Shown: piece by piece, positions 1-7,000 of the stretch | Position numbering within the stretch: the first letter of the stretch is position 1 | Layout of the letters: each line of letters begins with the position of its first letter | NCBI GenBank assembly: GCA_021775385.1 | Contig: JAJFHW010000337.1 | Span: forward strand, 1 to 13,858 | Direction: 5' to 3' | Source: Hyphomicrobiales bacterium | GTDB lineage: Bacteria; Pseudomonadota; Alphaproteobacteria; Rhizobiales; HXMU1428-3 | Length of the DNA: 13,858 bases | Notes under the pieces: generated by a model | What the model saw: only the letters and a program-made list of their open reading frames with translations | Database searches by the model: none | What the model was told of the DNA's origin: nothing | Program-made: the position numbers and the translations under genes

Positions 1-783
1 GGAACTGAAGAGAGTTTGAAGGCTCTTACTCAGGATGATTTAAAAGCCGTACATAAAAAAATCTTTTCTCGTGAAAATTTGAAAATTTCTGTGGTTGGAG
101 ATATTTCTCCTGAGGAACTTGGAATTTTAATTGATAGGGTCTTTGGTGATTTGCCTGCGAAGTCTGGCGTGACTGAGGTTGCTGAAGCAGTAGATGTATT
201 TGGGCCTAAGCTTGATAATGTGACTATAAATGTACCTCAGTCTGTTATTCAATTTGGTCATCAGGGTGTTAAGCGGGATGATAAAGATTTTATTCCAGCT
301 TATATTTTGAATTATATAATGGGTGGCGGTGGTTTTGCTTCTCGTTTAATGGAAGAGGTGCGAGAAAAACGTGGTTTGGCGTATTCTATATACAGCTATC
401 TCTATCCTTTAAAACATAGTGCATTGATATTGGGTGGTGTTGCGACCAAGAATTCTTCCGTGCCTGAAGCGATGGATTTGATTAAAAAAGAATTTTCGCG
501 TATGGCCACTGAAGGGCCTAGCGAGGCTGAGTTAAAGAATGCTAAAAACTATTTAACGGGCTCATATGCTCTTCGATTTGATACGTCTTCAAAAATAGCT
601 AGCCAATTATTGTGGATACAGGTTGAAGGTTTGGGGATGGATTATATAGATAAACGAAATGAAATGATAAATTCTGTGACGATGTCTCAAATACGCGACG
701 TTGCTAAACGATTGTTTCAAGGTGATAAATTGCGGTTTGTAGTTGTGGGGCAGCCTATTCCGGAGGCGCCAGAAACACAGTAG
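1..783 (+). CDS. M16 family (pitrilysin/processing peptidase-like) zinc peptidase, C-terminal part
   Basis: This is the 3' part of a gene that begins before the window; the frame is open from base 1, so the TTG at 16 is probably internal. The visible 260 residues look like the second half of an M16 protein. A beta-strand end reading ISVVGDISPEEL is followed by a linker, then the characteristic segment EVREKRGLAYSIYSY, the conserved Arg/Tyr motif of the C-terminal M16 domain. A closing strand reads LRFVVVGQP. The zinc-binding HxxEH motif lies in the N-terminal domain, so it would be upstream and cannot be checked. The gene could therefore be an active peptidase or the inactive partner of a two-gene M16 pair, an arrangement common in alphaproteobacteria. 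Many such proteins are periplasmic, but the signal peptide region is not visible. It lies 41 bp before pgi on the same strand. Family assignment is firm; the substrate is unknown. Confidence 0.88.
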   Translation, partial: GTEESLKALTQDDLKAVHKKIFSRENLKISVVGDISPEELGILIDRVFGDLPAKSGVTEVAEAVDVFGPKLDNVTINVPQSVIQFGHQGVKRDDKDFIPAYILNYIMGGGGFASRLMEEVREKRGLAYSIYSYLYPLKHSALILGGVATKNSSVPEAMDLIKKEFSRMATEGPSEAELKNAKNYLTGSYALRFDTSSKIASQLLWIQVEGLGMDYIDKRNEMINSVTMSQIRDVAKRLFQGDKLRFVVVGQPIPEAPETQ

Positions 784-810
784 GTCTTTAACCGTATTTT
801 ATTTGATGTT

Positions 811-827
811 GGGGGATATAGGTTTTG
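811..827 (+). promoter_or_regulatory. Ribosome binding site that supports a TTG start for pgi
   Basis: A GGGGGA run at 811-816 lies about 8-9 bases before TTG at 825-827. No ATG or GTG in the pgi frame lies close enough to encode the expected N-terminus; the ATG at 838 is out of frame. The purine-rich site therefore decides in favour of TTG. Confidence 0.6.
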
Positions 828-2165
828 ACGATTACCTATGATATTAGCGGTTGTTTAGCAAATGTGGTTGGCGACAACGGCCTCAGCCCTACTGAATATG
901 ATAAATGGTTTGAGCGGGCTACAAAAGGTGCTCAGCAACTCAAAATTGCTTATGAAGCAGAATTGTTGCCCTTACTCAGAATTGCTGAACGACGCGATGA
1001 TATTGAAATTTTAACTGAAAAATTTTATTCTCTCATTGAAGGGGATGATGCTGTTGGGGAAGCTGACACCGTTGTTTTTTTAGGAACAGGGGGATCTAGC
1101 CTTGGTGGTCAAACCATTGCCCAGATGGGCGGTTGGTTTATTCCTGGTGATGATGTTAACCAGCCTCGAAAACTCCCCCGTACGCGGATTTTTGATAATC
1201 TTGACCCTCGCTCACTTGAGCGGGGTATTGGTTTGCTTGATTTAAAAAAGGCGCGTTTCGTCATTATTTCTAAATCAGGAAATACTGCAGAAACTCTCCT
1301 ACAAACGATTACTGTTCTCAACGCATATAAAGAAGCAGGGCTTGAAAGCTATGTAGGGAAGTCTATTCTGGGACTTTCTGAGCCACCTGTACCTGGGGGT
1401 AAAAATGGTCTTCGTGATTTACTGGGGCTTTATGGTTGCGAATTTTTGGATCATGAGACGGATATTGGTGGTCGTTTTTCATGCTTGACTAACGTTGGAT
1501 TGATTTTTGCTGTTGCGCGCGGCATGGATCCTTATCAATTGAGAGAAGGGGCATCGAAGATTATTAATCACCTTGTTTATGGTGAGACTTACGAAGATTT
1601 TATGCCTGTTCTAGGCTCTACTGTTTGTGTGGGTTTGTATCAAGAAAGAGGTGTCAATAATTTTGTTATGATGCCTTATGTTAATCAGCTTGCTCGGTTT
1701 GCGAATTGGTATGTGCAATTGTGGGCTGAAAGCCTTGGCAAAGATGGTGTTGGGATGACGCCGATTGCTGCGCTTGGCCCTGTTGATCAACATAGTCAAT
1801 TGCAGCTTTATATGGATGGTCCGATTGATAAGCTTGTGACGATTGTTGCGACCGAGACAACAGGCAAGGGACCATTTATTGACAAGGATTTAGCTGGTGT
1901 TGCTGGTATGGACTTCTTCTCTGACCGCCATGTTGGGGATTTGGTGAGTGCTCAAGCGCGAGCAACCCGTTCGGCTCTTGAAGAGGCAAAAAGACCAACG
2001 CGCTTTATTCGTATTTCTGAAGTGAATGAATTTACTCTTGGTCAGATGTTAATGAGCTTTATGGTTGAAACAATTCTAGCTGCCGGATTGCTCAATATTA
2101 ATGCGTTTGATCAACCGGCTGTTGAGGTTGGTAAACGAATGGCTCGTGATTTTTTGCGTAATTAA
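825..2165 (+). CDS. pgi: Glucose-6-phosphate isomerase, short form
   Basis: Cytoplasmic enzyme interconverting glucose 6-phosphate and fructose 6-phosphate in glycolysis and gluconeogenesis. Two SIS sugar-phosphate-binding segments are visible: GTGGSSLGGQT (residues 87-97) and SKSGNTAET (149-157). Both family signatures are present, DIGGRFS (213-219) and FDQPAVEVGK (428-437). The active-site ESLGKDG (302-308, base Glu 302) and the conserved His in DQHSQ (321-325) are intact, so the enzyme should be active. At 446 residues it is about 100 shorter than the E. coli and typical rhizobial proteins (around 540-550) and resembles the shorter class known from Firmicutes and some other bacteria in size. 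The first codon is TTG, chosen for the GGGGGA site upstream. It may be cotranscribed with the M16 gene; mutL follows after a 153-bp spacer. Function is confident, subfamily origin is not. Confidence 0.95.
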   Translation: MTITYDISGCLANVVGDNGLSPTEYDKWFERATKGAQQLKIAYEAELLPLLRIAERRDDIEILTEKFYSLIEGDDAVGEADTVVFLGTGGSSLGGQTIAQMGGWFIPGDDVNQPRKLPRTRIFDNLDPRSLERGIGLLDLKKARFVIISKSGNTAETLLQTITVLNAYKEAGLESYVGKSILGLSEPPVPGGKNGLRDLLGLYGCEFLDHETDIGGRFSCLTNVGLIFAVARGMDPYQLREGASKIINHLVYGETYEDFMPVLGSTVCVGLYQERGVNNFVMMPYVNQLARFANWYVQLWAESLGKDGVGMTPIAALGPVDQHSQLQLYMDGPIDKLVTIVATETTGKGPFIDKDLAGVAGMDFFSDRHVGDLVSAQARATRSALEEAKRPTRFIRISEVNEFTLGQMLMSFMVETILAAGLLNINAFDQPAVEVGKRMARDFLRN

Positions 2166-2318
2166 ACTTCTCAAAATTATCGTTTCTTGTGATTTGATTT
2201 CATTGCGCTGTTTCTTCACTAATTTCATTTTTCCGGTTATGGTCATTCACTAAATGGACTGTGCTTTGGCACCGTGCTTTAGTAAAATTTAATTTAAGAA
2301 ATTATTTGGGCTAAACTT

Positions 2319-4229
2319 ATGACCATCCGGCAATTATCACCGCATTTAATCAACCAGATTGCAGCTGGTGAAGTGATTGAGCGGCCGGCTTCGGTTGTTA
2401 AAGAGCTTGTTGAGAATTCTATTGATGCTGGGGCTTCTTCTATTGAGGTTGTTTCTGCTGATGGAGGCCTTTCCTTACTTCGTGTCATTGATAATGGACA
2501 AGGTATGGGTGAAGGTGATCTTTCCCTTTGTGTTGAGCGACATGCTACTTCTAAATTAGAAGATGAGGGTTTGTTTTCTATTCACACTCTTGGATTTCGA
2601 GGAGAAGCACTTCCTTCTATTGGCTCTATTGCGAAACTTACTATTCAAACAAGAGAGACAAATGGAGATGGGTTTGAGCTATCTGTGGATGGGGGAGTGA
2701 AAACTGAACTTCGTCCGTCTGCGCTAAATTACGGCACCATCATCGAAGTTCGCGATTTGTTTTATGCGACACCGGCTCGTTTGAAATTCCAAAAATCTTC
2801 TCGTGCTGAGACTAGTGCGATAGCAGATGTTGTTAAGCGTCTTTCTTTAGCGCACCCTGATATTGGTTTTCGTTTAACATGCGATGGTAAGCAAAGATTG
2901 AATTTGGCGCAGGTGGCCATAGGAGATGAAGCCGGAGAACTTCAGCGGATTGGTAAAATCTTTGGTCAAGAATTTGTCAAGGATGCTTTGTTTCTTGATG
3001 CGACACGCGAAGATGTTCATTTGCGCGGCTTTATTGGGTTGCCGACACTACACCGCGCTAATAATTTGATGCAGTATTTTTTCGTGAATGGTCGTCCTAT
3101 TCGCGATAAGCAGATCTTAGGGGCGATCCGCGCGGCATATTCAGATTTTCTGCCTTCTAATCGTCATCCTTATTTGAGTTTGTTTTTAACTTTACCGCCG
3201 GACAAGGTTGATGTGAACGTGCATCCAGCGAAAGCCGAGGTGCGGTTTCAGGATGGAGCTTTTATCAGGGGTTTGCTTATTGGGTCCATTCGCCAGGCGA
3301 TTGATGAGGCAGGACATAGAGCCAGTTCAAAAGGGGGGGCTGATACTTTGAGTGCTTTTCAGTCTGAGAATGTTCAATCTTCTTTTTCGTCTCACGGTAC
3401 TACTTCTCAGGCCTATTCCCCCTCAGCTCAACACGAGACCTTATCAGGACATAATATCAACCCTACTGATAGCGGAGCTTATTTTGGTGAGGAGGGCTAT
3501 TCACCGCATGTGCATGCAAACTTCTCTGACGAGCAGTCAACTTCTTTAAGAACTGATGGCCATGATCAGTGGCAGAGTGAACTTGATGGTGTAAATGTGC
3601 CAAGTGGTGAGATGCTGTCTCATGACGAGGTGTTGGACCCTAAAATAATTACGAAACCCCTTGGCGCGGCGCGGGCACAATTTTTTGAAAACTTTATCGT
3701 TGCGCAAACTGCCGATGGGATGATTTTAGTAGATGCTCATGCTGCACATGAACGGGTTGTCTATGAAAAACTGAAAAAACGCGTTGTTGAAGGTCAGGTA
3801 CCGTCGCAAGGATTGTTGATCCCTGAAGTGATTGAAATGGATGATCATTTGCGTGATGGGTTACTTGCTCACAGTGAAGCTTTGCAGCAGTTTGGTCTTT
3901 ATTTAGAAGGGTTTGGACCGCGCGCTGTTGCTGTTCAGGAAGTACCGGCCTTGTTAATAAAGGGAAATATTCAAGCTCTTGTTAGAGACTTAGCTGATGA
4001 AATTTCTGAGCTGGATGCAACAACTGAACTTAAATCACGCCTTGATTATGTCTGTGCTACGATGGCGTGCCACGGTAGTGTGAGAACAGGGCGTCGCTTG
4101 TTGCCAGAAGAGATGAATGCACTGCTTCGAGAAATGGAAGCCACGCCGCGTTCTGGTCAGTGCAATCATGGCCGGCCAACTTATGTTGAGCTGAAGCTTA
4201 AGGATATTGAACGCCTCTTTGGACGCTAG
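2319..4229 (+). CDS. mutL: DNA mismatch repair protein MutL (endonuclease-type)
   Basis: MutL links mismatch recognition by MutS to strand removal. The N-terminal GHKL ATPase aligns residue for residue with E. coli MutL at the start: NQIAAGEVIERPASVVKELVEN holds Glu29 and Asn33. It continues with DNGQGMG (58-64), TLGFRGEALPS (90-100), FVNGRP (255-260) and VNVHPAK (299-305). A Ser/His-rich, poorly conserved linker runs from about 332 to 445. The C-terminal dimerisation domain has DAHAAHERVVYE (472-483), matching the nicking-endonuclease motif DQHA-x2-E-x4-E except that Gln is Ala. Its metal-site partners ACHGS (583-587) and CNHGRP (615-620) are also present, which predicts a nicking MutL as in bacteria without MutH. 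At 636 residues it is of normal length. The ATG at 2319 matches the family N-terminus exactly, though the ribosome site is weak. A small membrane protein gene follows 29 bp downstream. Confidence 0.97.
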   Translation: MTIRQLSPHLINQIAAGEVIERPASVVKELVENSIDAGASSIEVVSADGGLSLLRVIDNGQGMGEGDLSLCVERHATSKLEDEGLFSIHTLGFRGEALPSIGSIAKLTIQTRETNGDGFELSVDGGVKTELRPSALNYGTIIEVRDLFYATPARLKFQKSSRAETSAIADVVKRLSLAHPDIGFRLTCDGKQRLNLAQVAIGDEAGELQRIGKIFGQEFVKDALFLDATREDVHLRGFIGLPTLHRANNLMQYFFVNGRPIRDKQILGAIRAAYSDFLPSNRHPYLSLFLTLPPDKVDVNVHPAKAEVRFQDGAFIRGLLIGSIRQAIDEAGHRASSKGGADTLSAFQSENVQSSFSSHGTTSQAYSPSAQHETLSGHNINPTDSGAYFGEEGYSPHVHANFSDEQSTSLRTDGHDQWQSELDGVNVPSGEMLSHDEVLDPKIITKPLGAARAQFFENFIVAQTADGMILVDAHAAHERVVYEKLKKRVVEGQVPSQGLLIPEVIEMDDHLRDGLLAHSEALQQFGLYLEGFGPRAVAVQEVPALLIKGNIQALVRDLADEISELDATTELKSRLDYVCATMACHGSVRTGRRLLPEEMNALLREMEATPRSGQCNHGRPTYVELKLKDIERLFGR

Positions 4230-4258
4230 AATGGGCGATAGAGATTAGGGCTTAAAGT

Positions 4259-4558
4259 ATGATGAAATTTCTTAAATTTGCTTTGTTTGCTGGGATTGTT
4301 GTTATTGGATATTCCATGTGGAAATTCCAGATGACGACAACACGTGAGATTGTTTCTTATGGTCTTGTAAAGACAACTAGCCATCATAATAAAGGTGAGC
4401 TTGTTGGGCGAACAAGAGAAGTTCGAAGAGGGGACTTGTTGTTTTGGGAAGTTGAGCTTCCAAATAAATCGTGGGTAGATTGTGAAAAAGATTGTGCTGA
4501 TGCCCTGCGAAAAAGTTCGCTTGATAAAGAAGAGGAAGAGGAGATTATTCCTTATTAA
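4259..4558 (+). CDS. Small membrane-anchored protein of unknown function
   Basis: A 99-residue protein I do not recognise as a named family. Residues about 4-21 (FLKFALFAGIVVIGYSMW) form one hydrophobic segment after a short basic start, consistent with an N-terminal membrane anchor or uncleaved signal. The rest is soluble-looking. It contains an aromatic patch (LLFWEVELPNKSWVDC), two cysteines spaced CEKDC near residue 75, and an acidic end (DKEEEEEIIPY). No lipobox is seen. AGGG at 4247-4250 precedes the ATG at 4259 by a suitable distance; a second ATG follows immediately at 4262. The gene lies 29 bp after mutL on the same strand and ends at a convergent spacer, so it is probably cotranscribed with mutL. 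The cysteine pair could bind metal or form a disulfide if the C-terminal part faces the periplasm; this is inference. Confidence 0.8.
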   Translation: MMKFLKFALFAGIVVIGYSMWKFQMTTTREIVSYGLVKTTSHHNKGELVGRTREVRRGDLLFWEVELPNKSWVDCEKDCADALRKSSLDKEEEEEIIPY

Positions 4559-4559
4559 T

Positions 4560-4582
4560 CTTTCTCTCTCTCACGGGCTATT
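4560..4582 (+). repeat. Gene-end repeat, copy 1 (CT-rich, CTTTCTCTCTCTCACGG...CTATT)
   Basis: This CT-rich segment starts one base after the stop codon of the small membrane protein gene. It is repeated with a single base missing at 6938-6959, directly after the tadA stop codon. It is too long and too similar to be chance in two spacers, and both copies lead straight into a hairpin-forming element. Its function is unknown. Confidence 0.7.
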
Positions 4583-4590
4583 CAGCTTCT

Positions 4591-4674
4591 GAAGCAGCAG
4601 GCACTCCGAGGGGCGGCACTTGCGCGGGGTAGCTCGCGCTGCCATGTACCTCAGCCGGAAGTGGGCTTAGCTTC
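4591..4674. other. Long GC-rich imperfect hairpin in a convergent spacer
   Basis: The 84 bases fold on themselves by eye, working inward. GAAGC (4591-4595) pairs with GCTTC (4670-4674) and CACT (4602-4605) with AGTG (4660-4663). CCG (4606-4608) pairs with CGG (4656-4658) and AGG (4609-4611) with CCT (4649-4651). GGCA (4615-4618) pairs with TGCC (4640-4643) and GCGCG (4622-4626) with CGCGC (4635-4639), closing an 8-base loop. It is much richer in GC than its surroundings. No long T run follows on either strand, so it is not a textbook intrinsic terminator. It could be a structured mRNA 3' end shared by the two converging transcripts, a small RNA, or a palindromic repeat. Between it and rsmD (4675-4798) I see nothing I can name. 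Confidence 0.5.
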
Positions 4675-4798
4675 TTCTTCGTATATCTAGTTTTTAAATC
4701 GGGTGAACAACTGCTGGGGTAAGTGCCTCTGGAAGGGATGCCTAAAGCGTCAGATATTTCTTGATTTGTGCCTTAGTTTTACATTTAGAGCTTTCAGC

Positions 4799-5380
4799 TT
4801 ATTCCGATTTCACCTGCCATTTTGCATAATAGAGGGTTGTTTCGCCGTAGTTTTTTTCGTCTAAGAGCTCGACACCATCTGGCCAAATGATAGTTGCTGA
4901 CTTGCTTTCTTCTAAAATGATTAGGGCAACATCGGCAAGCCAGCCGCCTTCTATGGCAGAGCTTAATGCTTTTTCGCCAAGTTCTTTATTGTAAGGGGGG
5001 TCTATAAAAACGAGATTAAAGGGATGAAACCGTTTCATAGGGCCAAGATTTGTGGCATCTCTTTTGAATAATTTTGTAATGCCTGTGAATTCTAAATGTT
5101 CGATGTTGCTGCGGATCAGGCCACGCGGCTCTATGGCATCTTCAACAAAGACCGCGAATTTGGCTCCTCTTGATAAAGCTTCTAAGCCGAGGGCACCTGT
5201 GCCAGAGAAGAGATCTAGAACGGTTGCGCCTTCTAGGTCAAAATTTTCAAAATGCTTTGCGGTGCCATGACTGATTTTGTTGAACATGGCTTCACGGACC
5301 CGGTCAGAGGTTGGTCTTGTCTCTGATGATTTGGGAGTGAAGAGCTTTTGGCCTCTATGGTTGCCGCCAACAATACGCAT
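4799..5380 (-). CDS. rsmD: 16S rRNA (guanine(966)-N(2))-methyltransferase
   Basis: RsmD methylates G966 of 16S rRNA during assembly of the small subunit, using S-adenosylmethionine. The N-terminus MRIVGGNHRGQKL followed by TRPTSDRVREAMFN (21-34) is the family hallmark. The Rossmann methyltransferase fold shows motif I as DLFSGTGALGLEALSRGA (56-73) and the catalytic DPPY at residues 127-130 (VFIDPPYNK). The length of 193 residues is normal. Its ATG shares the A with the last base of the rluB stop codon (TAATG overlap at 5378-5382). An AGGA ribosome site lies inside the end of rluB, so the two genes are translationally coupled in the order rluB-rsmD. Both act on rRNA, which makes a shared ribosome-maturation operon natural. 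Nothing is unusual about it. Confidence 0.96.
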   Translation of the reverse strand: MRIVGGNHRGQKLFTPKSSETRPTSDRVREAMFNKISHGTAKHFENFDLEGATVLDLFSGTGALGLEALSRGAKFAVFVEDAIEPRGLIRSNIEHLEFTGITKLFKRDATNLGPMKRFHPFNLVFIDPPYNKELGEKALSSAIEGGWLADVALIILEESKSATIIWPDGVELLDEKNYGETTLYYAKWQVKSE

Positions 5381-6435
5381 TATCTATTTCCTGAAGTTTT
5401 ATTTTTATTTGAGATCCGGCGTTGAGGTTTGCGCGATGAGGGTTTGTTTGAACGGCTTTTTAGATCGTTTCTGTCTGGGTTGCCTGGGCTACCTGTGCTG
5501 CCGTGCTTTTTAAATTTTGATTTACTGCCTGTTTTAGAGCCAGATTTCGAACCTGATTTTTTGGCAGCATCTTTTTTCGATTGAGCTTGATTGGTCGATG
5601 GTTTGATGCTGAATTTTGTCGAAAGCTCTGGGCCTAGTTGGTCTGCCAAGATATGCGGTTTTATATCTTCGACTTCACCGGCTTTTAAGTCTCCTAACAT
5701 AAAGGGGCCAAAGGAGATGCGAATGAGGCGATTTACATTGAGGCCTAAATGTTCGCAGATGCGTTTAATTTCTCGGTTTTTTCCTTCTCGTAAGCCCATA
5801 GTAAACCAGCAATTAGAGCCCTGTTCTTTTATGAGTTGCGCCTGAATGGGACCGTATTTAATCCCCTCAATTGTGATACCTTCTTTTAGGGTGTTCAGTT
5901 TGTCTTGTGTGATGCTGCCATTAGCGCGGACTTTATAACGGCGCAGCCACCCTGTTTTAGGTAGCTCAATATGGCGTGCTAATTCTCCATCATTGGTGAG
6001 GAGTAATAAGCCTTCAGTGTTGATATCCAAGCGGCCAATAGTGATGGTTCTTGGCAAGTGTTTTGGTAATTTTGAAAATATTGTATCGCGATCTTTTTCG
6101 TCTTTGGCTGTGGTGACGAGACCTTTCGGCTTATGGTAGCGCCAAATTTTTACTGGTTCTTGATCTGGTAACGGTTGGCCGTCAACTAATATCTTATCGC
6201 TGCTAGTAACATTTAGGGCTGGACTTGAAATCTTCTTACCATTGACCTTGATACGTCCAGCTGCAATATAAGTTTCTGCTTCACGGCGTGAGCAAACCCC
6301 TGCGCGTGCTATAGCTTTTGCAATGCGCATTTGAATTTCGGGTGTTTCACTAGATGGTTCACCTACTTGTTCAGCAGGTTGATTTTCATCAGATGAAGTT
6401 TTTTGGTTTGAATTTTGTTTGGTTTCTTTATTCAT
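5380..6435 (-). CDS. rluB: rRNA pseudouridine synthase of the RluB/RsuA family
   Basis: Converts a uridine in rRNA (in the family, U2605 of 23S for RluB) to pseudouridine. An acidic/polar N-terminal extension of about 35 residues precedes an S4 RNA-binding domain, roughly residues 37-85, including ARAGVCSRREAETYIAAGRIKVNG. The catalytic domain carries GRLDINTEGLLLLTNDGELA starting at 134, with the catalytic Asp at 137, and GLREGKNREIKRICEHLG (214-231), both diagnostic. From about 278 to 351 the protein ends in a low-complexity tail rich in Lys, Ser, Gly and Asn, including KSGSKSGSKTGSKSKFKK, likely disordered and RNA-binding. The specific target (RluB rather than RluE/RluF/RsuA type) is inferred from S4 presence, length and the alphaproteobacterial context with rsmD. 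It is divergent from tadA with 52 bp between the starts; no clear ribosome site precedes its ATG. Confidence 0.92.
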   Translation of the reverse strand: MNKETKQNSNQKTSSDENQPAEQVGEPSSETPEIQMRIAKAIARAGVCSRREAETYIAAGRIKVNGKKISSPALNVTSSDKILVDGQPLPDQEPVKIWRYHKPKGLVTTAKDEKDRDTIFSKLPKHLPRTITIGRLDINTEGLLLLTNDGELARHIELPKTGWLRRYKVRANGSITQDKLNTLKEGITIEGIKYGPIQAQLIKEQGSNCWFTMGLREGKNREIKRICEHLGLNVNRLIRISFGPFMLGDLKAGEVEDIKPHILADQLGPELSTKFSIKPSTNQAQSKKDAAKKSGSKSGSKTGSKSKFKKHGSTGSPGNPDRNDLKSRSNKPSSRKPQRRISNKNKTSGNR

Positions 6436-6473
6436 GTGTTCTGTTGTGTCGTATTCTTTTTAAAAGTGCAATC

Positions 6474-6490
6474 AAAAGGTGAAAATTATG
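6474..6490 (+). promoter_or_regulatory. Ribosome binding site deciding the tadA start
   Basis: AAAAGGTG at 6474-6481 is followed by ATG at 6488 with 6-9 bases between the purine core and the start. The alternative GTG at 6479 is part of the site itself, so ATG 6488 is preferred. Confidence 0.55.
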
Positions 6491-6937
6491 TCGCAATCCT
6501 TTATGGAGAGGGCGCTAGAATTGGCAAAAGAGGCCTCTTTTGCAGGTGAAGTGCCTGTTGGTGCCGTTATTGTCTCCTCAGAGGGGGTAATTCTGGCTGA
6601 AACACGCAACCGGATTGTTGAACTATGTGATGCAACGGCCCATGCTGAGGTTTTAGCTATTCGAGAAGCCGGAGCTCGGCTCTCAACAGAACGGCTGTTT
6701 GACTGCGATTTGTATGTGACGTTGGAGCCTTGTACGATGTGTGCTGGGGCGATTTCTTTTGCTCGTTTGCGGCGGGTTTACTATGGCTGCTCTGATCCAA
6801 AAGGAGGCGGGGTGGAGCAGGGGGCTTGTTTTTTTGATCAACCAACTTGCCATCATAAACCTGAAATCTATGGTGGGATATGTGAGACAGAAGCAGCTCA
6901 GATGCTTCGTGATTTCTTTAAAGAAAAACGAGAATGA
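6488..6937 (+). CDS. tadA: tRNA-specific adenosine deaminase
   Basis: TadA converts A34 of tRNA-Arg(ACG) to inosine, allowing wobble decoding. The zinc deaminase signature is complete. HAE at 52-54 in TAHAEVLAIREAG supplies the His ligand and the proton-shuttle Glu. PCTMCAGAI (81-89) supplies the two Cys ligands (82, 85). VPVGAVIV (22-29) is the usual substrate-pocket strand. I place the start at ATG 6488 (149 residues, MSQSFMERALELAKEA) because AAAAGGTG at 6474-6481 is a ribosome site at the right distance. An in-frame GTG at 6479 lies inside that site and would add three residues. Fully tRNA-specific family identity, rather than a free cytosine or guanine deaminase, is inferred from FFDQP and the overall similarity to TadA. 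Divergent from rluB, it ends in a repeat-bearing spacer facing the patatin gene. Confidence 0.93.
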   Translation: MSQSFMERALELAKEASFAGEVPVGAVIVSSEGVILAETRNRIVELCDATAHAEVLAIREAGARLSTERLFDCDLYVTLEPCTMCAGAISFARLRRVYYGCSDPKGGGVEQGACFFDQPTCHHKPEIYGGICETEAAQMLRDFFKEKRE

Positions 6938-6959
6938 CTTTCTCTCTCTCACGGCTATT
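6938..6959 (+). repeat. Gene-end repeat, copy 2 (CT-rich)
   Basis: This begins at the base directly after the tadA stop codon and matches 4560-4582 except for one missing G. It is followed within two bases by a hairpin repeat unit (6961 on), so the CT-rich segment may be a flank of a larger composite element. Confidence 0.7.
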
Positions 6960-6960
6960 A

Positions 6961-7000
6961 CTTTTTAGTGGCGCTTCAGGTTGCCCACCTACAACTGGAC
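6961..7000 (+). repeat. Hairpin repeat unit, type 2, in the tadA/patatin spacer
   Basis: The first 19 bases, ctttttagtggcgcttcag, are identical to 12842-12860 in the lpxK/waaA spacer; after a one-base insertion the next 8 also match. The arms are GTTG (6980-6983) and CAAC (6992-6995), extended by CA/TG around a bulged G. The unit reaches the stop codon of the convergent patatin gene (7000-7002). The 3' half has diverged from the family, so this copy looks older or recombined. No T run follows on either strand. Confidence 0.75.

Noticed and set aside
16..18. TTG at 16 as the true start of the M16 peptidase gene
   Set aside because: The frame is open from base 1 and the visible part is only the C-terminal half of the family, so this codon is internal.
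2266..2280. Sigma-54 promoter before mutL (TTGGCAC...GC)
   Set aside because: Only 5 bases separate the GG and GC elements instead of the required 10, so the match is accidental.
4591..4674. Signal recognition particle (4.5S) RNA
   Set aside because: A CCGGAAG stretch at 4655-4661 resembles the apical loop, but the flanking conserved AGCAG and the matching opposite strand of the helix are absent.
6436..6487. Sigma-70 promoters in the rluB/tadA divergent gap
   Set aside because: TTGTGT with TGCAAT at 17 bp on the plus strand, and TTGATT with TACGAC on the minus strand, are both too weak to call.
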